NCBI GenBank assembly: GCA_026826555.1
Contig: JAKSZT010053928.1
Coordinates: forward strand, 42,963,528-43,027,527
Direction: 5' to 3'
DNA length: 64,000 bases
DNA from: Tolypeutes matacus
Lineage: Eukaryota > Chordata > Mammalia > Cingulata > Chlamyphoridae
Under the pieces are notes generated by a model, which worked only from the letters and a program-made list of their open reading frames with translations, was not told where the DNA came from and did not search any database. Below are positions 34,515 to 45,637 of the stretch, in pieces. The position numbers were made by a program, and so were the translations under genes. Within the stretch, counting starts at the first letter, position 1; every line of letters starts with the position of its first letter.

Positions 34515-34930
34515 AAGGTCATTCATTCAATTCATTCCACAAATATTTATTGAGGCATAGACTTTTTGTGGGGCACTATTCCCTGAGGCACCAGGGATAC
34601 AGCCATGAACAAAACAAACTCAAATCCTGGCAGCTGTGGAGTTTACATTCCAGTGAGAGATATAGTCAACAAAATCAGCAAAATACATTTCTGACAAATG
34701 GTGATAAGGGCCATGGAGAGAACTAAAGCAAGGAAGTGGGGGAGGGAAGAATGGGGAGTTTAAATAGGATGATAAGGAAGGTCTCATTAAGAAGATGAGT
34801 GACATTTACCAAAGGAAGGGAGGAAGGGAGCCATATGCATATCTAGGGAGAGAGCATTCCAGGCAGGAGGAGTCGTACAGACAACATAGGGGGTGTTAGT
34901 GGCAGGGCTGGGACTCAAACCCCAGCCGGC
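34515..34930 (-). repeat. L2 LINE fragment, with MIR-like right edge
   Basis: Antisense L2: attcattccacaaatattta, ttgaggcatag, ccagggatacagccatg, gagtttacattccagtg, tggtgataagggcc, gagcattccaggcagg. The right edge (gtggcagggctgggactc) resembles antisense MIR. Confidence 0.8.
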
Positions 34931-36125
34931 TGTCCTAATTAGAGATGATGCCAATGGTGATTAACACTAAGCAGAAGTTCCAGGATATGACCCAGTACAC
35001 CTGTCATCTGGGTTTTCATGCAAACCCAAAACACTCTAAGCAAAAATCCAGATTTATGCCAACCGTAAAATGGAGAGGGATTATTCACTTTATCCAAGAC
35101 ATCACAATAGGAGCTTTTTATTCAATAAACTCCCTGGTGCATGTTAAATGGGTTTTTTTAATTTAGAATTCTGTTTCTCACCATTTTTTCAGAAATCCAT
35201 TTTTTGCACAAAGCAAGGAACCCCTGTATTGCTGAAGGATTTGTGCTGATCCCGCCACACTCCCTGACCAAGTCCTTGGACCCCAACAAATCCCCTTGAT
35301 GGGAGGCCATTGCAAGCCGCCCAGCTAAGCTTAGAAACATGGACTCTCAACGGAAGCCAGAGCCAGACTGGCCCTGACTGGGCTGGAATATGCAGTCGTA
35401 GGCTGCAGCAGTGGCAGCGCTGGACACTGGCTACTGTTAGAACTGCTGCTACAGCTACCTGGCCCCACCCTACCCCGAGGAGCTCATCAAAGCTGTGGTG
35501 GCTGTTTCATTATTAGTGTGTATTGTTTTTCCAATTCAGAAAGTACCCAATTTGGAGGATTTCAAAAATACAAACAACTGTTTAAAAAAAAACAAAAACA
35601 AAAACAAACATGCATAACCCACCACTTAGACATAACCACTGGTAACTACCCTAGCTGGCTGCTCATTACTCAAGTTGCAGGGATCTAGGTTGGTTGCTGT
35701 CTTTTATGTCTCCAAAATACTGCTCTGCCACGATGCCATTCCCCTCAAGAAGGCTAGAAGCAAAGGCTTGGTTGTGAGCAGTTCTTCGTTCTCCACTACT
35801 CTTCAGGAAAAACAAGAGGAATTAACTTAACTCATCAGCTGGAAGAAACAAAGGAAACCTTCCTGACCCTGAGAGCAGCTGAGACACTAGGGGAGGCCAA
35901 AGATGGCCCTCAAACTCACACTCTCAGGAGGAGGTGGTAAAGGTGAGGGCCTGGGCTTATCCTGGGCAAGAAAAAGAGCAAGAAGTGGGTTATACAGGGC
36001 CAGAGCCAGAAGAGCAACCAGGGTGTCCCCCACCTCTGGAGAGATGGGGGTTCGACAGGGTGTCAAAGTCTGGGGACAGAGCTAAGTGCTTGGAGACAGA
36101 ACCAGTGGCACAATAGCAAACAGGG
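34931..36125. other. No gene seen
   Basis: Unique-looking DNA. Positions 35,310-35,516 are GC-richer and could be an old retrocopy, but I cannot identify a source. An A/C run is at 35,582-35,608. Confidence 0.4.
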
Positions 36126-36200
36126 ATAGAGTTTGAATGAATATATCAACAAACTAACAAATGAACAAACGAATGAACGAATGAATGAATGAATGAATGA
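36126..36200. repeat. (AATG)n-type microsatellite
   Basis: Diverged aacaaatgaac units pass into six clean gaat/aatg units. Confidence 0.85.
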
Positions 36201-38815
36201 AGCAAGTGTTGGTGTCATGAGAACTGGCTCTGGAACATTCACCGGCAGGCTCAGGCCAAGGGATGATGACAGGGGTTTGGCCCGAAATTAAACGCCGAAT
36301 GTAGAACCGGCATGGAAAAGGTTTAGTCTTGGCCTAGAATCAAGGGATTGATCATGAATTCACAGAGTTCATGCCTCAGAATGCTTATCTCAGAAGAAGG
36401 TTCTTGAATAAATAATTTCCCAATAAAATAATTTAAGGAAAGGCTGCAAACTATATAGCCTATCTTGAACTCCTTAAGGCACTTTAGCTTGTTGATGGCT
36501 CTGAGAAGACAGCACAAATAAACCTGTGGGACCAAACATTTCCCAAATGGATAGAACCATAGCACTTCTCTCCCTCATTTTTACATTCCCTGTCCCACAT
36601 CACACATCAATTTAAAACATAATAATAATAAGCATATAAGCAAAAAAAGAAAGAAAGGAAAACACTAATTAACATCCTACAGGACAGAAGCACTCCTCTG
36701 CATAGACTTTGGGGAAAGCTCTCCTCCATGAATGGGCAGGTCTCCAGCTATCAAGGTCATACACCAAAGGCAGCATCTAATAGCTTTTTATTTTCTTTCC
36801 CTTCTGCCCTCTATGCCTCCCTCCGTCCATTCTTCCCTCCCTCTCACTTGCCCTTTCTTACCTTTCTTAATCTGGAGGTTACCTTTCATTTATTTCCCTC
36901 TTCCTTTGGCTCACCTTCTCCCGTAAGGAATGGGATCTTCCAGGAGACCCCAGACAGCTCCTTGGGGCTGAGAGCTGACATCCATCATAGTAAACGCCAT
37001 CCGAGATCCCTATCTCAGCAATTTGCAAATAGTACCTAGGTGCTGTTCAGCCCCCAAAGGGTGCAAACAGTCCCAACAATGGCCCAATTAGCTGCTAGTT
37101 GCACTTCCACCAGCTTGCAGGTTAATTGGCTCACATGACAGAGACAGAGAGACAAGGGCACCACATTAAATTGAAATTGATCCACTCCGGGTAACAATCC
37201 ACTGAGCTTCCCACCGGTTTTCACAAAGCTTCCAAGCGACAAGTGAAACACCCAGGCTTAGAGAAGAGCTTCTCAAGAGTACACCAGGCTTCTCATTAGC
37301 TGCCCCCATCGAGAAGTCCACTCTCCCTGTCCTTGCTCTCTGTCCTCGCACTTCCTCCCTCTCCCAGGCAGCCCCCAAGCAAACATAGTCATCACATCGC
37401 TTCTGCTGCGATGTGATCCACAAGTTAATACAACACTACGCATTTTTGCCATCCAATAAATTCATAGTGCTTTAATTTTTCAGTTTCTGGTCATCCACGA
37501 AAAGACTTGCTCTTTATTTCTAAAAGGCTGTAGCTGAGGTGTTAATTTTTTTTTTTAATGAGCACATTTAAAGTCTCCCCAAGACTTCTCAAATAATAAT
37601 TACCAGACCACCGATTCTAACGTGCTGTTTCATCATATTCAAACATTGACTGCCCGGATGGAAATCTATATTCCCTCTCAAATACTTTAGAGCCTATTTC
37701 CCCTGAGTCATGTCTGCCCTGCTATTTTATTCTAAGTAATATCGATCTTCCTGCTCTCCTCCAAAGTGCCTTGCAGAGTGCCAATAATTTTGTAATAGAA
37801 ACTTTTTATTAATGAACTCCCCACAACTTAATTTTGTTTTGGTAAGTCAAGAAAGGAGAAAAAAAAGAGAGAGAGAGAAACAGTTGACAAACTTATTTGC
37901 CCCCAAAGTCAGGCCCATCTGTGGAGTGGTTTACAGGGAGCTGGGGGTGTGGGGTGAGTGGGCGGCACTGTTGTAAACACAACTTCAACCAGCTGCCGGC
38001 AGGCTCTGAGTCACCCCAAACAAGCCGGATGTCCCGCTAAGCTGCAGATTGTTTGATTACACCCCGAGCCTGGTGGCACTGTGCCCAACAGTAACTGATC
38101 ATCAGGGCCTAAGTCAGCCAGACACCTCTGTCCCAGAGATGCTGAGGGGGCTGGCCTCTCCCCACCGAGAAAACCCAACATGCATCAGGAGTGCTTGTGG
38201 GCTGACATGTCCTATATGTTTGCCGTGAGAAGGAGTGTATTTTTCCCCAAGATCAGCCTCTATACAAAGAGATTAAATCAGTCCCATGACAGGAGCTGTT
38301 TTTTCCGTGCTGACCCATGTTTGTGAAAGGCTGTCATAAGTTCTTGTGAATGCAGAGAATCAGAATAAAAGTCTTGACAGGACAGTTTGTATGCACAATC
38401 CCAGTGACCTGAGCCCAGGAGGAGCCCTCATAGGAAAGCTCTCAAGAGATCAGCAACCAGACCCAGGGCAGGTGCCTGGTAAAGGTCTCCATGGCTGCTA
38501 CAAATCTGGGCCCTCCCACCCTCACCTATGGTCCCTGTGAGCCACGGCTGTAGGTTTATTTCACATTCCGTAATGACAGCAGTTAGGCAGAGGGACTATG
38601 GGCTGAGTAGAACCATCTTCAAATGTGCTTTGGTTCTGACATAACAGATTTAAACTAGCTAGCTCTATTATTAAGTAGAGAATGAGATAGCTGAATCACC
38701 ATAGGTCCCTTCCCAAACATCCACTCCATTATCATGTTATCATGCCAGAAATCCCCTCACTGGGGGAAGGTTTAATGTTGACTTTTTAAGTCATTAACAC
38801 TATAGTTTAAATTAG
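36201..38815. other. Repeat-poor unique block, possible conserved noncoding DNA
   Basis: About 2.6 kb without a SINE, LINE or LTR that I can recognise. Positions 37,440-37,860 are AT-rich with homeodomain-type TAATTA-like and ATTAAT words, and 37,960-38,130 are GC-richer and low in repeats. No frame looks like an exon: the 36,728-37,039 frame is C/T-rich simple sequence. A regulatory role is inference only. Confidence 0.35.
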
Positions 38816-38817
38816 CT

Positions 38818-38945
38818 TACCTGGGTGGGTGGGTGGATGGATGTATGGATGGATGAATGGAGGGAGCCAGGGAGGGATGAGTGGAGATAGGGAGGGATGG
38901 GTGGATAGAGGAAGGGATACAGAGATGGAGGGATGGAAGGCGGGC
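38818..38945. repeat. GGTG/GGAT-rich simple repeat
   Basis: gggtgggtgggtggatgg then imperfect ggatg/gggagggatg units to about 38,940. The antisense frame here is Ser/Pro-rich simple sequence. Confidence 0.85.
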
Positions 38946-40119
38946 TTAGAATCCAGAAGATGTAAGATGGGAAAATGGAATACATGTCATTCACAGTGGG
39001 AGTAACAATGTGAGAAGAGAAAAACAGAGAGCAGGAGATATTGCCAAATAGGACACATTTTGAAGAGGAGAGGGCATGGACCACCATGAGGACAATGGTG
39101 GAGAATCACAGAGAGATGGAAATCTTGGGAGAGGTGGAACAAAATGAATATCTTTTTCTTCTCCTCCACAATTTTGATCAATTTTCTTTTAGGTCACAAA
39201 CTGTGCCTATAAACCTCAGCTGCATGTAGAGTCTTTAACCAGCAATTAGTGTCATTTCATTAAGCCATTGATTCCGTACTACACTAATTCCTTCCCTTCT
39301 CGAGCTCAAGGAATGTAAAGGAAAATGATTCAGAGGGAATTTTTTCTGGTTAAAGAAGTTCAGTAACTGGGTCATAGACCTTTCAAAACCTGATCTTCCG
39401 CAAAGTTTGCAGTGTGGCATTGTGGATGCACAAGCACTCAGCAGGAGACCCACAGTCTCCTGAACCTATGAAGAGCCTTCAATTCCACAAGCACACACAA
39501 TCCCTTCTCTTTCCCTCTCACCCCTTTGAGTCCTTTAGCTTTTTGTCAAGACTCCACTCAAGATCAGGAAGAGGAATACATTTCAAAATCCTACCATTTT
39601 GCTAATTGTTGCCAATGAAAAGATTTAGTAAGAAGGCTAAGGAGTTGGCTAGAATGACTTTGGGGGTCAAGTGGGGACTTTCTTTAGTGACCGCTGGCTC
39701 TATGAGCAGAGACAACCAAGAGCTGGTGAGCAATACCGTCCTGTAAACTCCTCCTGGACGCATCTCCTCCAAGAGGGCTTGCTGCTAGCTTCCCTCAATC
39801 ATTTCCATGATATGCAGGGTCTGAAGCACACAATGCAGCACTTAATTAATCCCTGCCTCTGTTTCCTGTGTACTAAACTGTCTTCTCCATCTTCTATATC
39901 AATGTTCCCATGGTGTCTGGAGGTTTTATACAATAAGAGGCCCCTAATAAATGCTAGTTAAGTTGGCATGCCTACTCAGTCTTGGCAGGGATGAACTTTG
40001 GCACATGTCATTTTGGAAAATAAATTGGCACAAGTCTTCTGTTAGAGAATTTGGTTGTCCACCAGTGATCAGTCTTACCATCTTTTAAACAAACTTCTGA
40101 ATTTCAAGTAGGCACACAG
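38946..40119. other. No gene seen; L2- and L1-like traces
   Basis: Mostly unique DNA. The part 39,870-39,960 resembles a sense L2 3' end (aggcccctaataaatgctag) and 39,985-40,035 resembles old L1 (catgtcattttggaaaataa), both weak. Confidence 0.4.
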
Positions 40120-40915
40120 CCAAGCTAGATACTACATTTTGTAGCCTCTTGCAGCTTACTATGGGGCCTTGTGATGCTGCCACTGAGTAAAAGAATGTGT
40201 GCCACTTCTGGGCCCTGCCCCACTAAGGCAGGCACAAGTGCTCTCTTGCCATTTTCCTCCCTTCTTGTTGGCTGGGAGATGATAACAGCAGCCATCTTGG
40301 ATCCAGAGATGGAAGTTGGGTGCAGACATGGCACTGTCAGCCCTCTGCTACTGAACCACTTACCTCTACTCTGTTATATGAAAGAGAACTTCCTTCTTTA
40401 TTTGTTTATTTTTTAAAAAAGATTTATTTATTTACTTTACTTATTCCTCCCCCCTTGCTGTCTGTGTCCATTCGCTGGGTGATCTTCTGTGTCTGTTTCC
40501 TGCCCTCTCTTCTCATCCTTCTCCTCCAGTCTTCACCGGGACTCAATCCTAGGGACTTCCGATGTGGGAGAGACGTACTCTGCCACCTGCGCCACCTCAG
40601 TTCCTGGTTTCTGGCCTGTCTTGTCTTGGTTCCTCCCTTTGTCTCTCCCTTGCTGCACCATCATCTTGCTGTGTGGCTCGGCGGGGCCTGGCTCGCTGTG
40701 CATATGCACGCGGCGGTGGCTCACCTGTACGCCTTCTATTTTTATTTTACCAAGAGGCCCCGGGGATCGAACCCGGGTCCCTCCATATGGCAGACAGACG
40801 CCCAACCACTTGAGCCACATCCACCCCCTCTTTCTTTATTAAGTCACTATATTTTTGGGCTCTCACTATATTTAGGGCATAAGTTACAGCAACTTAACCA
40901 GTGTCCTAACTATTA
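40120..40915 (+). repeat. MaLR LTR (MLT1-like), split by a SINE
   Basis: The left part has gtagcctcttgcagcttac, gggccttgtgatgctgcc and cagcagccatcttgg. The right part has aagtcactatatttttggg, agttacagcaacttaacc and gtgtcctaactatt. The dimeric SINE at 40,403-40,831 separates them. Confidence 0.75.
40403..40831 (-). mobile_element. Dimeric tRNA-derived SINE
   Basis: Reading the minus strand, a first tRNA-like unit (ggatgtggctcaagtggttg, B box gggttcgatcc) is followed by an A-rich linker, a ~130-bp unrelated body, and a second tRNA-like unit (aactgaggtggcgcaggtgg, later ttgagtcccgg). A body and an A/T-rich tail follow. The flanks ttctttatt at 40,394-40,402 and 40,832-40,840 are target duplications. 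The long + strand frames here (40,320-40,916) are antisense to the SINE. Confidence 0.82.
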
Positions 40916-40935
40916 GAAGCCTTAAAGTATTCTTT

Positions 40936-40992
40936 GGCCAAGTAATTACACTTTAGGTCTCAATCCTAAGGAAGGAACACTAAGTATCAAAT
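40936..40992 (+). repeat. 57-bp direct repeat, left copy
   Basis: Starts ggccaagtaattacacttt. The other copy is at 41,660-41,716. About nine differences by eye. It may be old L1 sequence. Confidence 0.8.
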
Positions 40993-41006
40993 TTTAAAAG
41001 TAAAAT

Positions 41007-41659
41007 TGTCAGCACCCTGCTTATTGCACCAAACTGACAGTCAGAAGGAGAGAACATCCAGGGGAGGGGTCTCACCACATGGAGGACAGCAAATCGCACT
41101 GCAATGCATGTTACCAGGAACTACAGTCCTAAAGCCCCAACCCACTCCATGGTTTGCAGGTGCTGGGGTCACCAGCAAAAGCACAATTCACACAGGCACT
41201 AGCTAGAACAACGTTTATTCACAGAGAGAAGAGACAAAGCAAGATCAGCTTCACTAGTGGGTGTTGGTCTCCCATGGCCAGTGGATCTTGATCCCAACTG
41301 ACTGCAGGGAGATAATCTATGCACTCCCCTCTCGTGTCACAGTGGAAGGACCCTGCTCCCTTCCTGCCAAGAACAGCTATAGCATCAGGGATGGGCCAGG
41401 TGCCACAGAATGTACACACTTTAGCCAGGCTGGCTCCAGTGGATGTTAACATGAACTTGGGACAAAAGGGGAAGGAATGTGCCAGCAGGCCCTTATATGC
41501 TAGGGGATGTGTTTTACCTCAAGGTGCTCCCCAGAAGGGCATCAGCCCACATTTATCACCCTCTCCTAGGAGCCAGGCTAACATCTAGTCTGGACCACAG
41601 GATTTATTTTTTGGCCACAGGGAAAGGCAGAGGCTAAACTTGGACTCTCCTCTACTACA
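41007..41659 (-). repeat. LTR-like block, family unknown
   Basis: A 653-bp block has TG/CA ends (tgtcagcaccc ... cctctactaca). On the minus strand it shows a TATA-like atataa (complement of 41,493-41,498) and, about 280 bp further, AATAAA (complement of 41,214-41,219), the spacing expected for an LTR. I see no short target duplication; 57-bp repeats lie at its sides instead. The class cannot be assigned. Confidence 0.5.
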
Positions 41660-41716
41660 GGCCAAGTAATTCCACTTTGGGATTCAATCTTAAGGAAAGA
41701 ACACTAAATACAAAAT
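41660..41716 (+). repeat. 57-bp direct repeat, right copy
   Basis: Starts ggccaagtaattccacttt immediately after the LTR-like block. Confidence 0.8.
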
Positions 41717-41739
41717 AACAAAACAATAATAATAATATT

Positions 41740-42370
41740 TTACGCTTTTGTTCATTTGGACTATTTTTAACTTTTTATTGTGGTAACATTATATAAAACA
41801 CAACATTTTTACTGTTTTACATGTACATTTAAGTAGTATTAATCACATTCTCACTACTGTGCTACTATCACTAGCATCCATTTGTACCCAATAAGCAACA
41901 ACTCCCCATTCCTCCTCCCCCCTCCACCATTGGTAACCTCTAATCTACTTTTTGTCCCTATGAATTTATTTATTCTAGATATTTTATGTAAATGGTAGCA
42001 AGCAATATATATCCTTTACTGTCTGCCTAATTTCACTTAGCATAATGTTTTCAAGGTTCGTCCAAGTTGAATTATTATATATTCCATATATAGTATTCCA
42101 TCGTGTATGTACCTAATTTTGTTTATCCATTCATCTGCTGGTGGATGCTTGGGTTGTTTCTGCCATTTGGCCATTGTGAATAATGCTGCTACGAACCTTG
42201 GTGTTCCAGTATCTGTTTGAGTCCCTATTTTCAATTCTTTGGGGTATATACCTAGGAGTGGAGTTAGCTACCAAGTAATATGTCAATTCTATGTTTAACC
42301 AGACCACCAATTTTAATTTCATGAACATCGACCACATTCTAAACTATAACAATAGGGAAATCCATGCCAC
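41740..42370 (-). mobile_element. Old L1 3' end
   Basis: Antisense L1: ttttattgtggtaacattat, atttaagtagtattaatcac, ctctaatctactttttgtcc, tttcacttagcataatg, ttggtgttccagtatctg, ggggtatatacctaggagt. Confidence 0.88.
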
Positions 42371-42985
42371 CAGTGCTGGCACATATCCCCTAAGGCCTTA
42401 CAAGCTCAGGGCCTGATTTGCTTGAACTTCTTTACCTAAGGACTTCTTCTGGTCCCCAGGAACCTCTTCCCAAGCACAAGGCAGGCTGGACATTTAGGAG
42501 ACTCAAGACCTCCCCAACAGCATTCTTAAACCACAGGTTGGTGTATGAAGAGCATACCTTGCGAAACACCTCCCCTGCCACGTTTATTTAAGAGATTAAA
42601 ACATCAAGATGGCAAATGACTTACTCATGGCAAGAATTGGGTCCAGAACTCAAGTCTCCTGCTTCTTGTTTCACTTTTTCCCACCACAGCACACTGCAGT
42701 GTTGATGGGGTATAAATAAAGAGATGTGGAGAGCTTATAGGCTGTCTCAGAAAAGGACTAAGACCCCAACAAGAGCTAAAGATAAGAGGGGCATGAACAG
42801 TCAGTTAAATTTTGATACAGGATACCTATTCAGCTGTAACACTTGCAGTCTCACAAAGCTATTGTTCCCCCTATTCAATTTTAATTAACAGGTTCAGATC
42901 CCAGCTTCACTGTAAGTATTTCATTCAGGTAAAGAGACTCTGGGGGAAATTCCTCTAGAAAGATCTGCTAATGAAATTCAGCCTT
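42371..42985. other. No gene seen
   Basis: Unique-looking DNA. Confidence 0.4.
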
Positions 42986-42989
42986 CATA

Positions 42990-43500
42990 TCAGGAGTCCA
43001 TTCTCTGTCAAAGAGGCCCTCCATCTGACCTAAAGTCGAAGGGGCACCTCGACCTGGCCTATAACTCAGGTTTAAGGGCCTCGCAAGAGTCCTCCTCTAA
43101 GAACGGATGATTGGGCCTCCTCCCAGCCAGGTCCAGCTGTTCATCAGTTTGACTCTTCTCATGCTGGTTTCTTGCCACTGGGCAGCAAACCCACTGTTGA
43201 TGTCCATCCCCAGTGTGGTCTTTTCTGTTGAGGTTCCCCTTCTTTATCTCATCTCCTTTGTTGCAATTTGTGGTTGGGTGAGAAAACACATCAGGGAAAG
43301 AGCAGCTAGCTCTTGTCTTTATTGGTCGCTCAGCTAGTTGGCACAACTGGTGAACGGGTGATAAGGTGGAGACCCGGCCTTCCAGGGTGGGAGATAAGCC
43401 AAACCCATACACCAAACTCGGTAGTCGGGTGGCTGCCTCCTCTCATGGTCTGAGCCCTAGGGACTTACTGTATTTATATTTAGAGATCTGGAGAACTGTG
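42990..43500 (-). repeat. Possible ERV LTR fragment
   Basis: On the minus strand gagcgaccaataaagaca (AATAAA complement near 43,317) follows an upstream region with a TATA-like aatataaata near 43,470-43,480. Composition and order suggest an LTR and adjacent leader, but ends and target duplications are not visible. Confidence 0.35.
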
Positions 43501-43534
43501 CTCACCAACCACATCTCTATTTTGCCTAAAAAGT

Positions 43535-44142
43535 CTACTTTTTAAAAGTCTGGCAGTTCCTCAATAAGTTAGACATAGAATTTCCATATGACCCAGCAAC
43601 TCCATTTCCTAGATATATACCCCAAAGAACTGAAAAGAGGTGTTCAAACAAAAACTTGTACACAAATGTTTGTAGCAGCATTATTTATAATAGACACAAA
43701 GTAGAAACCACCCAAATGCCCAACAATAAATGAATGGATAAACAAATGGTGGTATATGCATACAATGGAAAATTATTCAGCCATTAAAGGAATGAAGTTT
43801 TGATACAGGCAACAAAATGGATGAACCTTGAAAATATTATGAAAGTAAAATAAAACCAGACACAAAAGACCAAACATTGTATGATTCTATTTATATGAAA
43901 TACCCAAAATAGGCAAATCCATAGAGACAAAAAGGAGATTAGTGGTTGCCAGGGGCTGGGGAGAGGGGAGAATGGAGCGGGACCATTTAATTGGGTACAG
44001 GTTTTCCTTTTGGGGTGATGAAAATGTTCTGGAACTGTGGTGATGGTTACATAATATTGTGACTGTGTTATAAGCCACTGAATTGTACACTTTAAATGGT
44101 TAAAATGGTAAATGTGTGTGTATCTTACACACAAAAAAAAGT
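43535..44142 (+). mobile_element. L1 3' end with A-tail
   Basis: Sense L1: ccatatgacccagcaactcc, ttgtacacaaatgtttgtag, cacccaaatgcccaac, ggtggtatatgcatac, then gaattgtacactttaaatgg and an A run at 44,132-44,139. The reverse frames at 43,784-44,146 are shadows. Confidence 0.9.
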
Positions 44143-44222
44143 CCACTTTAAAAGCATTAAGAAAACCATCTAATCAGGTAAGGTTGTTGCACTTAGGGAG
44201 TTTAAGCTGAGCACTTTCTCTT

Positions 44223-44231
44223 TTCTTTTTC

Positions 44232-44262
<31 letters not shown>

Positions 44263-44473
44263 GGGGGACCGGAGACTGGGGATTGAACCCAGGTCCTTGT
44301 ATGTGGGAAGATGGCACTCAACCACTGAGATACATCAGCTTCCCTGAGTTGGTTTTTTCATTTCTTTTGCTTGTTATGTGTTTTTTTGTTTTTTAAAGAG
44401 GCACCGGGAATGAAACCCGGGACCTCCCATGTTAAGAGGTGAATGTTCAACCACTTGAGCCACATCCAGTCCC
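44223..44473 (-). mobile_element. Two stacked tRNA-derived SINEs
   Basis: Both copies read on the minus strand. The left one (44,223-44,341) has a long T tract, gattgaacccaggtcc and a degraded head; the right one (about 44,347-44,473) has gaatgaaacccgggacc and ttgagccacatccag. Identical words agcactttctctt at 44,210-44,222 and 44,474-44,486 flank the pair, so the second copy went into the tail of the first. Confidence 0.88.
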
Positions 44474-44486
44474 AGCACTTTCTCTT

Positions 44487-45623
44487 GAATAGGGAAAAAA
44501 AAAAAAAAAACAACAGATATCTCCCATGCTTTCTTAACAACTAAGTCAGAAGGAAACATCCCTAACCAGCTAAATGTATATTTCATCTGAAAGCCTCAAT
44601 GTAGGGAATCATACTTTGGAGCTGTCTCCACTTCTTTTACAAGCTGCTTCTCCTCTTGGAGAACACAAAATGGCCCCAGTCATGCAGTTTCACCTTCAGA
44701 CTCCTCAACATCCAGGATCTTAAAAGGTGGCAAAAAAGAGAAGTGACACATCAGGCAGCCATTGTTCTACCCACAGACAAGCAGGACTTGCCTCAATGTT
44801 TTCAATATAATTCACAAAAAAAATTTTCAAGTTAACAGAATCCCCCACCCTAAGAAAGGCGAGGACTAGACAAGCTTCCGCAAGTGCCTGACCAGAAACC
44901 TCAGACAGGTTCAGAGACACTCAGCTTTGTGGGAGGGTGGATCATTCGTCTGGGCTGTTTCAACTCTTGACCTAGAACTGAAACTGACCTGAGAACTGAT
45001 ATGCAGACTGTGAGGAGTGGGAAGTCTTTGAATTACCCTTTCCTCCCAGAGTGCTTCTTTCTGAAGCACTCACAGGTCTGGTTTGTGTGGTCAGTCTCAG
45101 TCTAGAAGACCTAGTTAGACATCTTAAAAGAGAAGGGCCCTGTTGCCTTCTCGTGACTTTTATTCTGGATGGGAGTTGGGCCTGAAAAGGACAATGGGTG
45201 GGTGTGACGTGGAGCTTTGGGGGAAAACATGTGTTGAGCCGGGCAATGAAGGTTTTCCTTAAATTGCTTCTCTGATCCTGAGGAACCATTGTTCTAATAA
45301 GGGTGCCCACAAGTTCCTCCTTTCTAAATGCAACTGGACAAGTTTTAGCAGTATCATTTGGTCCATACCCTGGAGCCCTCTCTCTTCTCTGTTCCAGACT
45401 TGCTAGGGGTCAGGTAGAGGCTCTGCAGCTCTGTGAACTTCCCAAATGCCTTATGTGAGGTGGAAAGTGTATGTTCAAATCCCTGGGTGAGGATTACAAG
45501 CTCCTGACTACTCTGTGTCTTGACTTCTAGTGGAACCATTACCTCCCTAGCTCACCCCATGGCTTTTGCCAGCCCAGACCCATCCATCTAACAACTAAAA
45601 TTAGGATTTAAGTCTTTATTATT
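44487..45623. other. No gene seen
   Basis: Unique-looking DNA after a 17-A run. Short antisense frames at 44,720-45,539 have no domain. Confidence 0.45.
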
Positions 45624-45637
45624 GGGGTTGGACTTTT
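45624..45637. repeat. Retrocopy target duplication, left
   Basis: ggggttggactttt, repeated at 46,790-46,803. The right copy is followed by aa, so the pre-insertion site TTTT/AA is the L1 endonuclease consensus. Confidence 0.9.

Noticed and set aside
35310..35516. GC-richer segment as a possible processed pseudogene
   Set aside because: No poly(A), no target duplication and no source protein that I recognise.
40320..40916. 198-codon frame
   Set aside because: It runs antisense through the dimeric SINE and the MaLR LTR.
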